A stretch of DNA of 64,000 nt from Arsukibacterium sp. UBA3155 (lineage in GTDB: Bacteria > Pseudomonadota > Gammaproteobacteria > Enterobacterales > Alteromonadaceae). The first letter of the stretch is position 1. Each line of letters opens with the position of its first letter. Where the stretch lies: assembly GCA_002364615.1 (NCBI GenBank), contig DEYP01000030.1, positions 1-64,000 on the forward strand, given 5' to 3'. Shown piece by piece: positions 17,953 through 27,727 of the stretch. A model generated the notes under the pieces. It did no database searches, was not told the DNA's origin, and was given only the letters and a program-made list of their open reading frames with translations. Position numbers and translations under genes: made by a program.

Positions 17953-18495
17953 TTACCAGTCCAGCCGTGCTTCAAAGTTCATTTCCAGCATTTGCTCGGT
18001 TCCGGCTGGCTGTGCTGTTACCTTCAGCTGAAAAACTCGCTGCGAGCTGGTATCCAGGGTACCGTAGTAAGAAATATAACCATCGGTCTCGGCTGCACGC
18101 ATCTCAATTACCTGAGTCTGCCCCAGCAGGTTTGCATGTTCGACATGTACTTCAGCGCTGACCGTGGCATCCTGGCGCGGCTCATTATTGTCCTGAATAA
18201 CCAGGTTCAGCAGGGCAAGATCCGGATTTTGCTCGATGCCATACTTTTGCGCCATATTCTGGTTTAATACAGTAGCGCGGGTGATACTAGTCCGCATGGT
18301 GTAGCCATCGAACTCCATAACCTCCCCTAACGGCTTATCTGGCCCGGTGATATCACCGGCAGCGGAATCCTCCGGACCTGGGGCCAACCTCTGCCCTGCC
18401 CGGTCACAACTGCTCAGAATGCCGACAGTGGCAAGTATCACAACGGCAAGCCTGAACATTCTTACTGGAATTTTAAGTCCAATACTCATAGTCAA
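17953..18495 (-). CDS. Predicted lipoprotein, DUF4426-like
   Basis: 180-aa protein with a lipoprotein signal ending in LSSC (Cys near residue 30), so probably lipidated and facing the periplasm. The mature part has the pattern of DUF4426 proteins: a short beta segment (EFDGYTMRTSITRATVLNQ), the phrase AQKYGIEQNPDLALLNLVIQD and a second Ig-like half (VEHANLLGQTQVIEMRAA). Function unknown. Internal Met codons at residues 3 and 13 are alternative starts. It converges on the desaturase operon. Confidence 0.65.
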   Translation of the reverse strand: MTMSIGLKIPVRMFRLAVVILATVGILSSCDRAGQRLAPGPEDSAAGDITGPDKPLGEVMEFDGYTMRTSITRATVLNQNMAQKYGIEQNPDLALLNLVIQDNNEPRQDATVSAEVHVEHANLLGQTQVIEMRAAETDGYISYYGTLDTSSQRVFQLKVTAQPAGTEQMLEMNFEARLDW

Positions 18496-18620
18496 CTCCT
18501 GATGATAAACAGAACAGAACGCTATCAGTCAAACTTCCAGACACAAAAACAGGGTGTCTTTGCCAATAACCGCTATTAATACTTAAAGCATAGTTGATCG
18601 TTGCGTATCTTGCTGGCGGC

Positions 18621-18815
18621 TTACTTTGCTTTGTCGTCAGCATCACTACCAGAATCGTCTGGCGTTTTTGATGGCAGACGTCCGGCTTTGCGCAGGGCGT
18701 CATGCAGCAAATATTCTATCTGGCCGTTAACACTTCTGAACTCATCATCAGCCCAGCGCTGCAGGGCGCTGAGCATTTTGTCATCCAGCCGTAAGGCAAA
18801 GGCTTTTTTAGCCAC
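18621..18815 (-). CDS. Arc-like ribbon-helix-helix protein
   Basis: 64-aa protein with a MetJ/Arc-type ribbon-helix-helix: the strand KKAFALRLDD followed by two helices (MLSALQRWADDEF, VNGQIEYLLHDALRKA) and an acidic tail. RHH proteins bind DNA as dimers through the N-terminal strand. The gene starts 12 bp after the SPFH gene on the same strand, so the two are likely co-transcribed. It may autoregulate the operon through the large dyad at 19696-19722. It resembles an antitoxin in size, but the partner is not a toxin-like protein. Confidence 0.78.
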   Translation of the reverse strand: MAKKAFALRLDDKMLSALQRWADDEFRSVNGQIEYLLHDALRKAGRLPSKTPDDSGSDADDKAK

Positions 18816-18827
18816 ACCCGCCCCTTT

Positions 18828-19682
18828 TTAGTACAGACTGCCGGTATTGAGTACCGGCTGCACATGATGATCACCACACAATACCACCAGTAAATTACCT
18901 ACCATCGCCGCTTTGCGCTCATCATCCAGCTCTACCACGTTACGGGCAGATAACTGCTCCAGGGCAGACTCCACCATACCGACTGCGCCTTCAACAATTT
19001 GGCGGCGCGCCGCAACGATAGCGGCTGCCTGCTGGCGCTGCAGCATGGCACTGGCAATTTCCTGGGCATACGCCAGGTGGCTAATGCGTGATTCCAATAC
19101 CTGCAAACCGGCTTTATTCAGCCGCGCCTGAATTTCATCTTTTAATAATTCAGTAATATCATCGGTGCTACTGCGCAGGCTGATGTCCTGATCATTACCG
19201 GCATCATAAGCATAACTCGACGCTAAATGACGAATAGCTGACTCGCTTTGAATCGTGACAAAATTTTCATAGTTGTCTACTTCAAATACCGCTTCGGCGC
19301 TATCAACTACTTTCCATACCACCACCGCCGCAATTTCCACCGGGTTACCAGCACTGTCGTTTACCTTCATTTTACTGCTTTCAAAGTTACGCACCCTAAG
19401 CGATACTTTTTGCTTGCTGTACAAAGGGTTAGACCAGCGTAAACCGTTATTTAAATCGGTGCCAACGTAACGGCCAAATAGCTGCAGTACCGCCGATTGA
19501 TTCGGGTGCACCATATAAAAGCCAAACCAGCACACCAGTACCACAATTGCGGCCAGTAAAAATAACGCTTTAGCCACACCCGGTACAACGATAACTCCCG
19601 CGACCATTAACACCTGCAGGATCAGCAGTACGCCAATCATGCCAAAGCCGCCTTTGCTGTTAATCATTCGTTCCTTCAACAT
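18828..19682 (-). CDS. SPFH/Band-7 domain membrane protein
   Basis: 284 aa. Two adjacent N-terminal membrane helices ([40 protein letters not shown]) lead into an SPFH domain starting [18 protein letters not shown] and running to about residue 200, then a helical coiled region ([20 protein letters not shown]). This is the stomatin/prohibitin layout; members assemble into rings in the inner membrane. An in-frame TTG at 19697 is rejected because AGGA precedes ATG 19682. It pairs with the downstream RHH gene. The specific role is unknown. Confidence 0.88.
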   Translation of the reverse strand: MLKERMINSKGGFGMIGVLLILQVLMVAGVIVVPGVAKALFLLAAIVVLVCWFGFYMVHPNQSAVLQLFGRYVGTDLNNGLRWSNPLYSKQKVSLRVRNFESSKMKVNDSAGNPVEIAAVVVWKVVDSAEAVFEVDNYENFVTIQSESAIRHLASSYAYDAGNDQDISLRSSTDDITELLKDEIQARLNKAGLQVLESRISHLAYAQEIASAMLQRQQAAAIVAARRQIVEGAVGMVESALEQLSARNVVELDDERKAAMVGNLLVVLCGDHHVQPVLNTGSLY

Positions 19683-19695
19683 AACGCATCCTCTC

Positions 19696-19722
19696 AAAGT
19701 GATATCATATTAATATCACTTT
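19696..19722. promoter_or_regulatory. Large perfect dyad upstream of SPFH-RHH operon
   Basis: Arms AAAGTGATAT and ATATCACTTT are exact reverse complements of 10 bp separated by 7 bp (CATATTA). The dyad ends 14 bp before the SPFH start codon, overlapping the likely promoter or leader. It is a candidate operator for the RHH protein encoded in the same operon. Confidence 0.65.
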
Positions 19723-19740
19723 AATAGATGACAGCTAAAA

Positions 19741-19773
19741 AGCAAGAAAAAAGGCCGGTTTTTTAACCGGCCT
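19741..19773 (-). terminator. Rho-independent terminator for the DUF4199 gene
   Basis: Nine-bp perfect stem AGGCCGGTT/AACCGGCCT with a 4-nt loop. On the minus strand it is followed by TTTTTTCTTG, so it terminates the gene ending at 19851. Confidence 0.85.
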
Positions 19774-19850
19774 CGTTTTCAGGGCGCTCAGAGTGGCGAA
19801 ACAAGGCCCCTAAGTTATTGCCTTTGCTAATGTTAATAACAATAGTGTCG

Positions 19851-20336
19851 CTATGGTCGCGTTCTGGTACGCAGAAAAAAGGCGACAATCACCGATGTTA
19901 CCGTGCCCATTACAAACGCCCCCAGCACGCTTTGTTTTATGTAGCTTGGTAAATTAAAGTACGCCGCGGCTTCCTCGCTACTCATCATATTTTGTGCCAC
20001 CGCATAGGCTCGAACGTTACTGAAGTATTGCGGACTAATCATGGAATGGAACAGCCATTGTGACGCCGGGCTAATAAGCGCCACGACTAAGGTAATCAGT
20101 AACCCCGCTATTATGCCTTGTTTCCAGCTCATAACGCCGTTGTAATCACGCCACTTTTTTTGGCGCAGTGCCAGCACATAAATAGTAATAGCCGGTATCG
20201 CAAACAAATTGGTATAGGTGGCATGATGCGCAATATAAGGTCCATGCAGCCCTACTAATTGCTCCAGCCATAGCCATAGCAAGGTAACCAGGCTGAAAAT
20301 AACACCCCAGCGAATTTCTGTCAGACGTGTTTTCAT
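19851..20336 (-). CDS. DUF4199 integral membrane protein
   Basis: 161 aa with four predicted membrane helices (near residues 9-29, 38-57, 74-95 and 135-155). The arrangement, including GVMSWKQGIIAGLLITLVV after the second helix and a cytoplasmic basic end (LRTRTRP), is that of DUF4199 proteins, whose function is unknown. It is monocistronic, with its own terminator, and divergent from the chemoreceptor gene. Confidence 0.8.
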   Translation of the reverse strand: MKTRLTEIRWGVIFSLVTLLWLWLEQLVGLHGPYIAHHATYTNLFAIPAITIYVLALRQKKWRDYNGVMSWKQGIIAGLLITLVVALISPASQWLFHSMISPQYFSNVRAYAVAQNMMSSEEAAAYFNLPSYIKQSVLGAFVMGTVTSVIVAFFLRTRTRP

Positions 20337-20537
20337 AACATATTGTTCTTATTAGGTTAGACACCGAAAAACTATAGCGTTTTCTGCATTAAACGCCAGC
20401 TACTTGTTGACTGTAATAACGTAAATTAACGAATTGTTGTGGTAGATCATGTCTGGCTGCTACTGACAGGTCGCGAGCAGTGAAACCCTGTGATATGCTG
20501 ATTTAACTCATTATTGCCTGACAGGGTTTGCCAACTT

Positions 20538-21749
20538 ATGAGCAGTATATCTTCGCTGTATCTTTTTATAGAACGCACCTTTTTCGGCACCTTAAGCCGG
20601 AAAATCGTCGGCAATATCAGCTTTTTAGCTATTTTTTTCCTGTTGGCGCTCTACCTCGCTTACCCAGAGGGTGGTGCCAATGGCCGCTGGTGGACCCTGC
20701 TGATCCTGGGCTTGAGTGCCTTTATTTTTACCATCGGGTATATGCATCATTTATTTGTCCGGCCGGTAACAACGCTGGTAGCGGCGCTGCATGACACTAA
20801 CCGCAAGGGCACTGATTTAAACTTGCGCCTGCCGGCCTTTACCTTTGATGAATTTCGCACCTTATCTGAGGAGTACAACCAGTTTGTAAGTCAGCTTGGG
20901 GTGTTGCTGGGTGATGTACACCAACAGGCACAGGAAACACATCAGATAAATGAACAGGTTTCAACAGCCGTAAAAAGTACCCGTCAGCACTTGCAGGATA
21001 CCGAAAAACGCAGCGGTCAAATTCGCCGCGACAGCGATCAGGTGCTGGATGATCTGGCCGAAATAGTTCGCCATGGCGATGAAGTTAATCAGGTATCCGG
21101 CCACGCGGTGGATAAAGCCAAAGTGGCAAGCGGCCAAATGCAGCAGTTAAGTGGCCAGCTTGGCGGTATAGTTAAATTGCTTGATACCTTTGGCACCACC
21201 ATTAACGGCCTGCATAAAAACTCAGAAAATGTGCGGCAAATTCTGGTTATGGTAGAAACCTTCTCTGATCAGACTAACCTGCTGGCGTTAAATGCCGCCA
21301 TTGAAGCCGCCAGGGCCGGTGATGCCGGCCGCGGTTTCGCCGTAGTCGCCGATGAAGTGCGCATCCTGGCCGCCAAAGTAAACGATGCCACCAGGCAAAT
21401 ATCCGGCTTTTTAAATGAAATGGAACAGCTGGTGGGCGAAACGCGCACCGAATCGCAAAGCCTGAACCAGCAGGCGCAGCAGGCCCAACAGCAGATAACT
21501 GATACCAGTGGCGAATTTGGCCAATTACAGCAAGAATTGCAGCAAGCGAAAAGCGGTATACAGAATATCAGCCAGACCGTATTGCAGCTGGAACAACGCT
21601 ACCAGCAAACTCACCAACACTTAACGGCCATAGAGAAAGTTACCACAGATGCCCACCATCAGATGGCCTCAATTGATAAGGCAGCCAAAGACTTACTTAG
21701 CGGCACCGCCCGAACCCAACAGCAGCTGGGCCGGTTTGCCCGCAGCTAA
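20538..21749 (+). CDS. Methyl-accepting chemotaxis protein lacking a periplasmic domain
   Basis: 403 aa. Two membrane helices ([20 protein letters not shown] and [20 protein letters not shown]) are separated by only about ten residues. A HAMP domain (about 75-130) and a long cytoplasmic signalling coiled coil follow. The hairpin tip has the conserved kinase-contact sequence [19 protein letters not shown]. Because no ligand-binding domain is present, it must sense something in the membrane or cytosol, or relay input from a partner. No PAS domain is visible. The frame opens at 20514, but ATG 20538 begins just before the first amphipathic helix; neither has a strong ribosome site. No che genes are nearby. 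Confidence 0.9.
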   Translation: MSSISSLYLFIERTFFGTLSRKIVGNISFLAIFFLLALYLAYPEGGANGRWWTLLILGLSAFIFTIGYMHHLFVRPVTTLVAALHDTNRKGTDLNLRLPAFTFDEFRTLSEEYNQFVSQLGVLLGDVHQQAQETHQINEQVSTAVKSTRQHLQDTEKRSGQIRRDSDQVLDDLAEIVRHGDEVNQVSGHAVDKAKVASGQMQQLSGQLGGIVKLLDTFGTTINGLHKNSENVRQILVMVETFSDQTNLLALNAAIEAARAGDAGRGFAVVADEVRILAAKVNDATRQISGFLNEMEQLVGETRTESQSLNQQAQQAQQQITDTSGEFGQLQQELQQAKSGIQNISQTVLQLEQRYQQTHQHLTAIEKVTTDAHHQMASIDKAAKDLLSGTARTQQQLGRFARS

Positions 21750-21822
21750 GCCATTAGCTAAGCCCTTAGCTAAGTGCTCTACGAAGCCTTTAACTAATAA
21801 AGGCCCGTAAGTAAAAAGCAGG

Positions 21823-22923
21823 TTAGCGGACAACAGAGTGCTGCTGCCACCACTGGCTAAGCGTTGCGGCATTGCCCTGCATTAATACCGGCAGCTCGCG
21901 TTTTTTTAGTTGATACTGGTACATCGGATCGTAATAGTCGCTTAATAACCGCGCTATCCAATTCCGGTGCAGGCTAACATCACCGCTGCGTTGCTGCTCA
22001 GCTAAAGCCTCTGTCAGCAGCCCGTTCAGCTCTGAGTAAAGAACACCACCTAAGCGTTTGCGAATGCGTGCCATGGCCTGTTGCAGCATGGTGCCAAAGT
22101 GCTCAAAGCCCTGCTCGCCATGCAGACTTGTCGCTTCAACCAGCAAATCGACCACATAATCCTGCAATATAACCTCAATCCGGTCATCGAGTGGCTCATC
22201 GAGTAACAACAGCGGACTTTGCTGCATAGCCTGAAAAAAACCGTGCGGAATATTACGCTGGCCAATTAGCAGGCTTTCATCTTCCAGCAATAAATAGGCT
22301 GGTTTAGCCTTCTGAACTTGCAGCAGCGCCGCGGCCAAATCATTTTCAAAGCGTATTTGAGCTGGTTGCGCTGCCAGCTTGCGGCCAAAGGCGGAACCGC
22401 GATGATTGGCCAACGCCTCTAAATCTACCGCGTGCAACTGACGCAACAAGCGGGTTTTACCACTACCGGTCGGCCCTGCCAGCAACAGCATGGGCAAGCT
22501 GGCAGCCTGGTCAATAACGGTAATGGCCGCCTGGCGTAATGCTTTAAAACCGCCTTTTACCCGGGGGTATACCACACCAGCATCGGCCAGCCATTGCTGG
22601 GCAATTTGTGAGCGCAGCCCGCCGCGGGCACAGTACAGTAGGCCGTTCGGCTGCTTTAAGGCAAAATCACGCCAGGCTGCTACCCGCGCTGTTTTCAGCT
22701 CGCCCTGTACCAATTTATGCCCAAGGGCAATAGCCGCTTGCTGTCCCTGTTGCTTGTAACACAGGCCAATAGCGGTGCGTTCACTATCGCTCATCAGCGG
22801 TAAATTAACACTGCCGGCAAAGGCACCACGGTCAAATTCAAGCGGTGCGCGCAGATCCAGCAGCGGTAGCTGCTGGCACAAGATCTGTTGGTAGTTTGCT
22901 ACCAGCGGTAAGTCAGTGGCCAT
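21823..22923 (-). CDS. mnmH: tRNA 2-selenouridine(34) synthase MnmH (SelU)
   Basis: 366-aa enzyme that converts 2-thiouridine to 2-selenouridine at the wobble position of Lys, Glu and Gln tRNAs, through a geranylated intermediate, using selenophosphate. An N-terminal rhodanese domain (about 1-130) has the active Cys in LLYCARGGLRSQ. A P-loop domain (GPTGSGKTRLL, near 147) carries the nucleotide or prenyl-diphosphate-related function. It begins 11 bp after selD on the same strand, the usual selD-mnmH pairing. Confidence 0.94.
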   Translation of the reverse strand: MATDLPLVANYQQILCQQLPLLDLRAPLEFDRGAFAGSVNLPLMSDSERTAIGLCYKQQGQQAAIALGHKLVQGELKTARVAAWRDFALKQPNGLLYCARGGLRSQIAQQWLADAGVVYPRVKGGFKALRQAAITVIDQAASLPMLLLAGPTGSGKTRLLRQLHAVDLEALANHRGSAFGRKLAAQPAQIRFENDLAAALLQVQKAKPAYLLLEDESLLIGQRNIPHGFFQAMQQSPLLLLDEPLDDRIEVILQDYVVDLLVEATSLHGEQGFEHFGTMLQQAMARIRKRLGGVLYSELNGLLTEALAEQQRSGDVSLHRNWIARLLSDYYDPMYQYQLKKRELPVLMQGNAATLSQWWQQHSVVR

Positions 22924-22934
22924 ATCTGGGTTTG

Positions 22935-23975
22935 CTATCGCAGCCGGATCCGATGACCGCTACCTGGCGTAGTCAGTTCACCAATGGGTTGCAGTATCAG
23001 ATCATACGCCAGCGCTATGTCCCTGAAGGCCGCTTCGGCGTTGGGGCTTACCGCCAACAACAGGCCACCGCTGGTTTGCGGATCGCATAATATTGCCTGC
23101 TGCGCCGGGCTTAACGGCGATACTTTGGCGCCATAACTAACAAAATTACGGGCACTGCCGCCGGGAATACAGCCTTTGGCGAGGTATTCGGTGACATGAG
23201 GTAGCACCGGTATCGCCGCATTATCCAATACGGCATCTACGGCGCTGCCTTCACACATTTCCATTAAGTGCCCCAGCAAACCAAAACCAGTCACATCGGT
23301 CATGGCATTGATGCCCTGCACGGCAGCCAGATCGGCACCAATCCGATTAAGCTGCACCATACTATCGCGCGCCAGAGTGGCATGATCGGCATGCAGCTTT
23401 TTCTGCTTTTGCGCGGTGGTTAAAATGCCCACCCCTAAGGGCTTGGTCAGATACAACTTATCACCTGGTTCGGCCGTATCGTTGCGCTTTAACTGCTTTA
23501 TCGCCACCTTACCACTTACCGCCAAACCAAATATTGGCTCTGGCGCATCAATACTATGGCCACCGGCCAACATAATGCCGGCCTGTTTGCAGGTATGCCG
23601 TGCCCCTTCCAATACCTGGCGCGCCAGCTCTGGCGGCAGCTTATTAACCGGCCAGCCTAAAATGGCAATCGCCATCAATGGCTGCCCGCCCATGGCATAA
23701 ATATCACTAATGGCGTTGGTGGCGGCAATGCGGCCAAAATCAAAAGCATCATCAACAATTGGCATAAAAAAGTCGGTAGTGCTAAGCAGTGCAGTGCCAT
23801 CACCTAAATCGTAGGCAGCCGCATCATCCTTGCTGGTATTGCCTACCAGTAACTTGCCATCGCTGAAGGTTGAATCGGTTTTAAGAATGGTATCCAGTAT
23901 TTGCGGAGAAATTTTACAACCACAGCCAGCCCCGTGGCTGAATTCAGTAAGTTTAATTGCAGAGAAATCAGACAT
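22935..23975 (-). CDS. selD: Selenide, water dikinase SelD
   Basis: Makes selenophosphate from selenide and ATP; 346 aa. The N-terminal active-site segment [15 protein letters not shown] is present with Cys, not selenocysteine, at the catalytic position, and the catalytic Lys follows it. Further family motifs are [20 protein letters not shown] and the C-terminal QTSGGLL. A TTG upstream (23996) is in frame, but AGGG six bases before ATG 23975 supports this start. It is the first gene of a selD-mnmH operon. No selA, selB or tRNA-Sec is visible in the window. Confidence 0.95.
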   Translation of the reverse strand: MSDFSAIKLTEFSHGAGCGCKISPQILDTILKTDSTFSDGKLLVGNTSKDDAAAYDLGDGTALLSTTDFFMPIVDDAFDFGRIAATNAISDIYAMGGQPLMAIAILGWPVNKLPPELARQVLEGARHTCKQAGIMLAGGHSIDAPEPIFGLAVSGKVAIKQLKRNDTAEPGDKLYLTKPLGVGILTTAQKQKKLHADHATLARDSMVQLNRIGADLAAVQGINAMTDVTGFGLLGHLMEMCEGSAVDAVLDNAAIPVLPHVTEYLAKGCIPGGSARNFVSYGAKVSPLSPAQQAILCDPQTSGGLLLAVSPNAEAAFRDIALAYDLILQPIGELTTPGSGHRIRLR

Positions 23976-24062
23976 AACAACCCTATCGGGTAACAACGTA
24001 ATACCGCCAACATACCCAAACGCTTTTGCAATAACAAGGTATGTTTTAGCGGTTAATTTCTA

Positions 24063-25307
24063 TTACTCATCAAATTGTTTGTTTAGCTTTTTCAGCAAGG
24101 CAATATCTGGCGTATAAGTGATTGCCAGCTCTGCCCGGGCAAGGGCAGCTGCTGAGTGCTCTCTGGCGCAGCGTTTAAATTCAGGCCCATAATCAGCCAG
24201 TGCCAAAAAAGCTTTTTGCAGGCGAATGTTGATTTCAATATTAGCCGCACCATCACGGGCGATAGGCGTGAAAAAGTCATCAAACACTTCGTGTAACTTA
24301 ACTTCAGGTGCCCATACTCTTGTGTATTTTATCTCGGTCTGACAATTTTCAGGCGGCCAGTTGCTAAGTACCCTAAGGCCGCGGCCTATAATCTCAATAG
24401 CCGTACCGGGGTCGTTAACGGCAGGCGATAACGCCTTTGACGCTATTTCTGCCAATACCATCAAACCAAAGCGCGGGTCCTGGTCAAAGTTACGATTGTC
24501 ACTAAGGTAAAACGCTGCTAACAACGTATCGTCTTGCGGTGCATCGCCGCCGCTTAACCACATTAATGGCCTATTCTTATGGACAAACGCGCCGGGTAAA
24601 CTGCTGATGTACACCCTCGCATTATGTTCATTGGCCCAATTATTCAGCGCCTTAACATCAATATGCTGAACATAGCCTATTTGCCCGGTACATATTGCTT
24701 TGGCGTCGGCCGGAATATCGGAGAAATCGGCAAGTTGATTAGCATCCATCCAGGGATGTTGCTCGCAGCGCCGCACTGCTTTAAAAGCCTCATCTTCTAC
24801 CCTGTCGGCTGTCTCACCCACCCGGCCTAAACTGGATAAATGCTCTATCCAGATTAAAATGGTCACCACTATCAGTAAAATAATGCCGATAGTAATGATA
24901 TACAGCACCACCCGGCCACTTTCACCATACACGTCAGCGCTAAGCAACACGATACTGACAATGCTGTACAGAAACGAGCCAATAAAGGTTGCCAGGGCAT
25001 TTTGAGTGGTACTGTCGGCCATCAGTAACCGGGTAGCGCGCGGCGATACACCCGTTGAAGCGGCATTAAATGCCGCTACCATCACACTTAAAGAAAAGGT
25101 GGTTACGGTTAACATGCTGGTGGCGAGAATAGTAAGAATTTTCTCTACCGCTTCACTACCGATGGCTACGCCAAGCGAGTCAGGAATTAAATCACTTAAC
25201 AAAAACCCCAGGGCAGGCGTAAAAAAAGCCAGCAGGGTAAACAACGTTGTTCGAACCCATAACTTGCGGCTTAGTCGCAACAATTGCCAACCCAGTTTAG
25301 ATAACAT
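24063..25307 (-). CDS. DUF2254 membrane protein
   Basis: 414-aa inner-membrane protein. Four hydrophobic helices fall in the first 160 residues (LWVRTTLFTLLAFFTPALGF; ILTILATSMLTVTTFSLSVM; ALATFIGSFLYSIVSIVLLS; VVLYIITIGIILLIVVTILI), followed by a conserved soluble domain with the phrase ALSPAVNDPGTAIEII, a DUF2254 hallmark. Function not established; a channel or transport role is often suggested. The frame extends to 25364, but AAGG seven bases before ATG 25307 and family length support this start. Confidence 0.85.
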   Translation of the reverse strand: MLSKLGWQLLRLSRKLWVRTTLFTLLAFFTPALGFLLSDLIPDSLGVAIGSEAVEKILTILATSMLTVTTFSLSVMVAAFNAASTGVSPRATRLLMADSTTQNALATFIGSFLYSIVSIVLLSADVYGESGRVVLYIITIGIILLIVVTILIWIEHLSSLGRVGETADRVEDEAFKAVRRCEQHPWMDANQLADFSDIPADAKAICTGQIGYVQHIDVKALNNWANEHNARVYISSLPGAFVHKNRPLMWLSGGDAPQDDTLLAAFYLSDNRNFDQDPRFGLMVLAEIASKALSPAVNDPGTAIEIIGRGLRVLSNWPPENCQTEIKYTRVWAPEVKLHEVFDDFFTPIARDGAANIEINIRLQKAFLALADYGPEFKRCAREHSAAALARAELAITYTPDIALLKKLNKQFDE

Positions 25308-25480
25308 AATACAGCCTTGTTTTTTTATTGTGTTCAACATAGCCAAAGGTTTCGCCGCTGACAAGCTTTGGCCGGCGTTTTTACACGGTGGTAAACTGTA
25401 CTACGCAATACCAGGCAACACTATGCCCACTCCGGCTTTAGTATTACACTAGTGGCATTAACGCTGTTTAAGGATAAATT

Positions 25481-27322
25481 ATGTTGCACCGTCTTGTTAT
25501 TTTTTGCGCCTTGTTGCTGGGCAGTTTTGCCGCCAGCAGTGCTACTGACCATTATACCTATGCCAATTACCAGCAAGTCACAGTGACCCATTTACACCTT
25601 GACCTTAGCATGGATTTTGAGAAAAAAACCTTAAGCGGCTTCGCCGACTTACAGCTTAACTGGCTGGATAAAAACCAGACCGTGGTTCATCTGGATACCC
25701 GCGATTTAGTCATTGACCGCGCGTATGCCAAAGCACACGATGGCAGCTGGCAAAAAGTAGCCTTTAGCCTGGCAGAACGCGATCCCGTGCTGGGTAGCAA
25801 GCTCACCATCAGACCTGACTTTGCGGCTAAAACCCTGCGAATTTACTATAGCTCTACCCCGGAGGCCTCAGGCCTGCAGTGGTTAACGCCGGCCCAGACG
25901 GCAGGTAAAACCACGCCCTTTATGTTCAGCCAGAACCAGGCCATTCATGCCCGCAGCTGGATCCCAATTCAGGATACGCCAGCGGTACGCATGGCTTACA
26001 GCGCACGCATTCAAAGTCCGGAAAATGTGCTGGTATTAATGAGTGCACCCAATAACCCTGCCGCTGCGCGCGATGGGGATTATCAGTTTGCCATGCCAAA
26101 ACCTATTCCGGCGTACTTAATTGCCATTGCCGCTGGTGATTTGCAATTTAAAGCGATGAGCGAACAAACCGGCGTCTATGCTGAACCCTACATTCTTAAT
26201 GCTGCGGCCAGCGAGTTTACCAGCACTCAGGCGATGATTGACGCTACTGAGAAACTCTATGGTGAATACCGCTGGGGCCGTTACGACTTGTTGATTTTAC
26301 CGCCAAGCTTCCCATTCGGTGGCATGGAAAACCCGGTACTGAGCTTCATTACCCCCACGGTGGTGGCCGGTGATGCCAGTCTGGTTAATCTTATCGCCCA
26401 TGAGCTGGCCCATTCCTGGTCAGGTAACCTGGTCACCAATGCTACCTGGCGCGATTTGTGGTTAAACGAAGGGTTTACCTCTTATGTTGAAAACCGGATT
26501 ATGGAACAGGTTTTTGGTACTGACCGCGCCGTTATGGAGCAAGCGTTGTCAGTACAGGGTTTAAAAGACGAATTAACCGAATTAAGCCCCAACGACAGTA
26601 TTTTGCATATCGAATTACAGGGTCGCGACCCGGACGATGCCTTCAGTGGTGTACCCTATACCAAGGGCCAGCTGTTTTTAATGTTTCTGGAGCAACAATT
26701 TGGCCGCGATAAATTTGACCCTTTTGTGCGCCAGTACTTTGCCGACCATGCGTTTCAAAGTATTGATACCGAAACCTTTATAAATTATCTGGATAAAAAC
26801 CTGCTGCAAAAACATCCGGGTGTAGTGTCACTGGAGCAAGCCAAAACCTGGATTTATCAGCCAGGCTTACCAGCAGGCACACCACAGCCGCAATCTGATG
26901 CCTTCGTTAATGTTCAGCAGCACATTAACAACTGGCTGAACGGCACTACAGATCTTGCATCGCTGCCTGCAGCCGGCTGGACCGTGCATGAGTGGCTGTA
27001 TTTTATTAATAATTTACCGCTTAGTTTAAGCACGGAACAAATGGTTGCGCTGGATAATCGCTTTACGCTCACCACCTCTGCCAATAGTGAAATTGCTCAT
27101 GCCTGGTATTTACTGGCGCTGAAAACCGGTTATCAGCCCATAATGCCGCAGCTGCAGCAATACCTGATCAATATTGGCCGGCGCAAACTGATTATTCCGC
27201 TTTATAAGCAGCTGGCCACAACACCAGAAGGGCTGGCATTTGCCAAAGCCGTATACAGTAAAGCACGACCAGGCTATCACCCGCTGGCACAGGGCAGCGT
27301 AGATGAACTGTTACTAAAATGA
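25481..27322 (+). CDS. Secreted M1 family zinc aminopeptidase (LTA4 hydrolase-like)
   Basis: 613 aa with a Sec signal peptide (MLHRLVIFCALLLGSFAASS). An N-terminal beta-sandwich saddle (about 25-215) precedes the thermolysin-like catalytic domain with the substrate-binding GGMEN and the zinc motif HELAHSW...LNEG (HExxH-x18-E). A C-terminal helical repeat domain (about 470-610) resembles the LTA4H/aminopeptidase B group. It removes N-terminal residues from peptides, probably in the periplasm, complementing the tricorn-like and M16 peptidases elsewhere in the window. Monocistronic or read through into the DCC gene 57 bp downstream. Confidence 0.92.
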   Translation: MLHRLVIFCALLLGSFAASSATDHYTYANYQQVTVTHLHLDLSMDFEKKTLSGFADLQLNWLDKNQTVVHLDTRDLVIDRAYAKAHDGSWQKVAFSLAERDPVLGSKLTIRPDFAAKTLRIYYSSTPEASGLQWLTPAQTAGKTTPFMFSQNQAIHARSWIPIQDTPAVRMAYSARIQSPENVLVLMSAPNNPAAARDGDYQFAMPKPIPAYLIAIAAGDLQFKAMSEQTGVYAEPYILNAAASEFTSTQAMIDATEKLYGEYRWGRYDLLILPPSFPFGGMENPVLSFITPTVVAGDASLVNLIAHELAHSWSGNLVTNATWRDLWLNEGFTSYVENRIMEQVFGTDRAVMEQALSVQGLKDELTELSPNDSILHIELQGRDPDDAFSGVPYTKGQLFLMFLEQQFGRDKFDPFVRQYFADHAFQSIDTETFINYLDKNLLQKHPGVVSLEQAKTWIYQPGLPAGTPQPQSDAFVNVQQHINNWLNGTTDLASLPAAGWTVHEWLYFINNLPLSLSTEQMVALDNRFTLTTSANSEIAHAWYLLALKTGYQPIMPQLQQYLINIGRRKLIIPLYKQLATTPEGLAFAKAVYSKARPGYHPLAQGSVDELLLK

Positions 27323-27336
27323 GATTGATCGAAATA

Positions 27337-27366
27337 GCCATGGCACCGTAACAGGTGCCATGATGG
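27337..27366 (+). other. GC-rich hairpin between M1 peptidase and DCC gene
   Basis: CATGGCACC/GGTGCCATG forms a 9-bp perfect stem with a 6-nt loop, extended by AGC/GCT after a bulge. No T-run follows, so it is not a classical terminator. It may be a processing or attenuation element. Confidence 0.45.
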
Positions 27367-27379
27367 CTAACTGGATCTA

Positions 27380-27727
27380 ATGATGAAAAAACTGTTTTAT
27401 GATGGCAGCTGCAAAATGTGTCAACGCGAAATAAGCGCATTAGCACCAAAGCTAACGCCTCACCTGCAACTGGTCGATATTAGTGCTGATGATTTTAGCG
27501 GTTATGCTGGCGTAAGCAAAAGTGCGATGATGCAGCAAATTCATTTATGGGATCAGGATCATTTTATTATCGGAATCGACGCCAGCCTCCATTACTGGCA
27601 ATTGGCAGGCTATCGCAAGCTGGTTGCCTTTTTACGGCTACCCCCTTGCTATTGGCTGGCCAGTAAAGCCTATGGTTTTTGGGCTCGCAGCCGTGCCAAC
27701 TGCTCTGATGGTAACTGTGCTTTGTGA
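27380..27727 (+). CDS. DCC-family thiol-disulfide oxidoreductase (DUF393)
   Basis: 115 aa. The N-terminal motif FYDGSCKMCQREI gives the family its DxxCxxC signature and a thioredoxin-like CxxC. The region LHYWQLAGYRKLVAFLRLPP is also characteristic. A redox role is inferred for the family; substrates are unknown. Two consecutive ATG codons occur at 27380 and 27383. Its stop overlaps the GTG start of the next gene (GTGA), so translation is probably coupled. Confidence 0.85.
   Translation: MMKKLFYDGSCKMCQREISALAPKLTPHLQLVDISADDFSGYAGVSKSAMMQQIHLWDQDHFIIGIDASLHYWQLAGYRKLVAFLRLPPCYWLASKAYGFWARSRANCSDGNCAL

Noticed and set aside
23894-23950. Possible selenocysteine at the SelD active site
   Set aside because: The codon at the catalytic position is a Cys codon, so no TGA recoding is needed.
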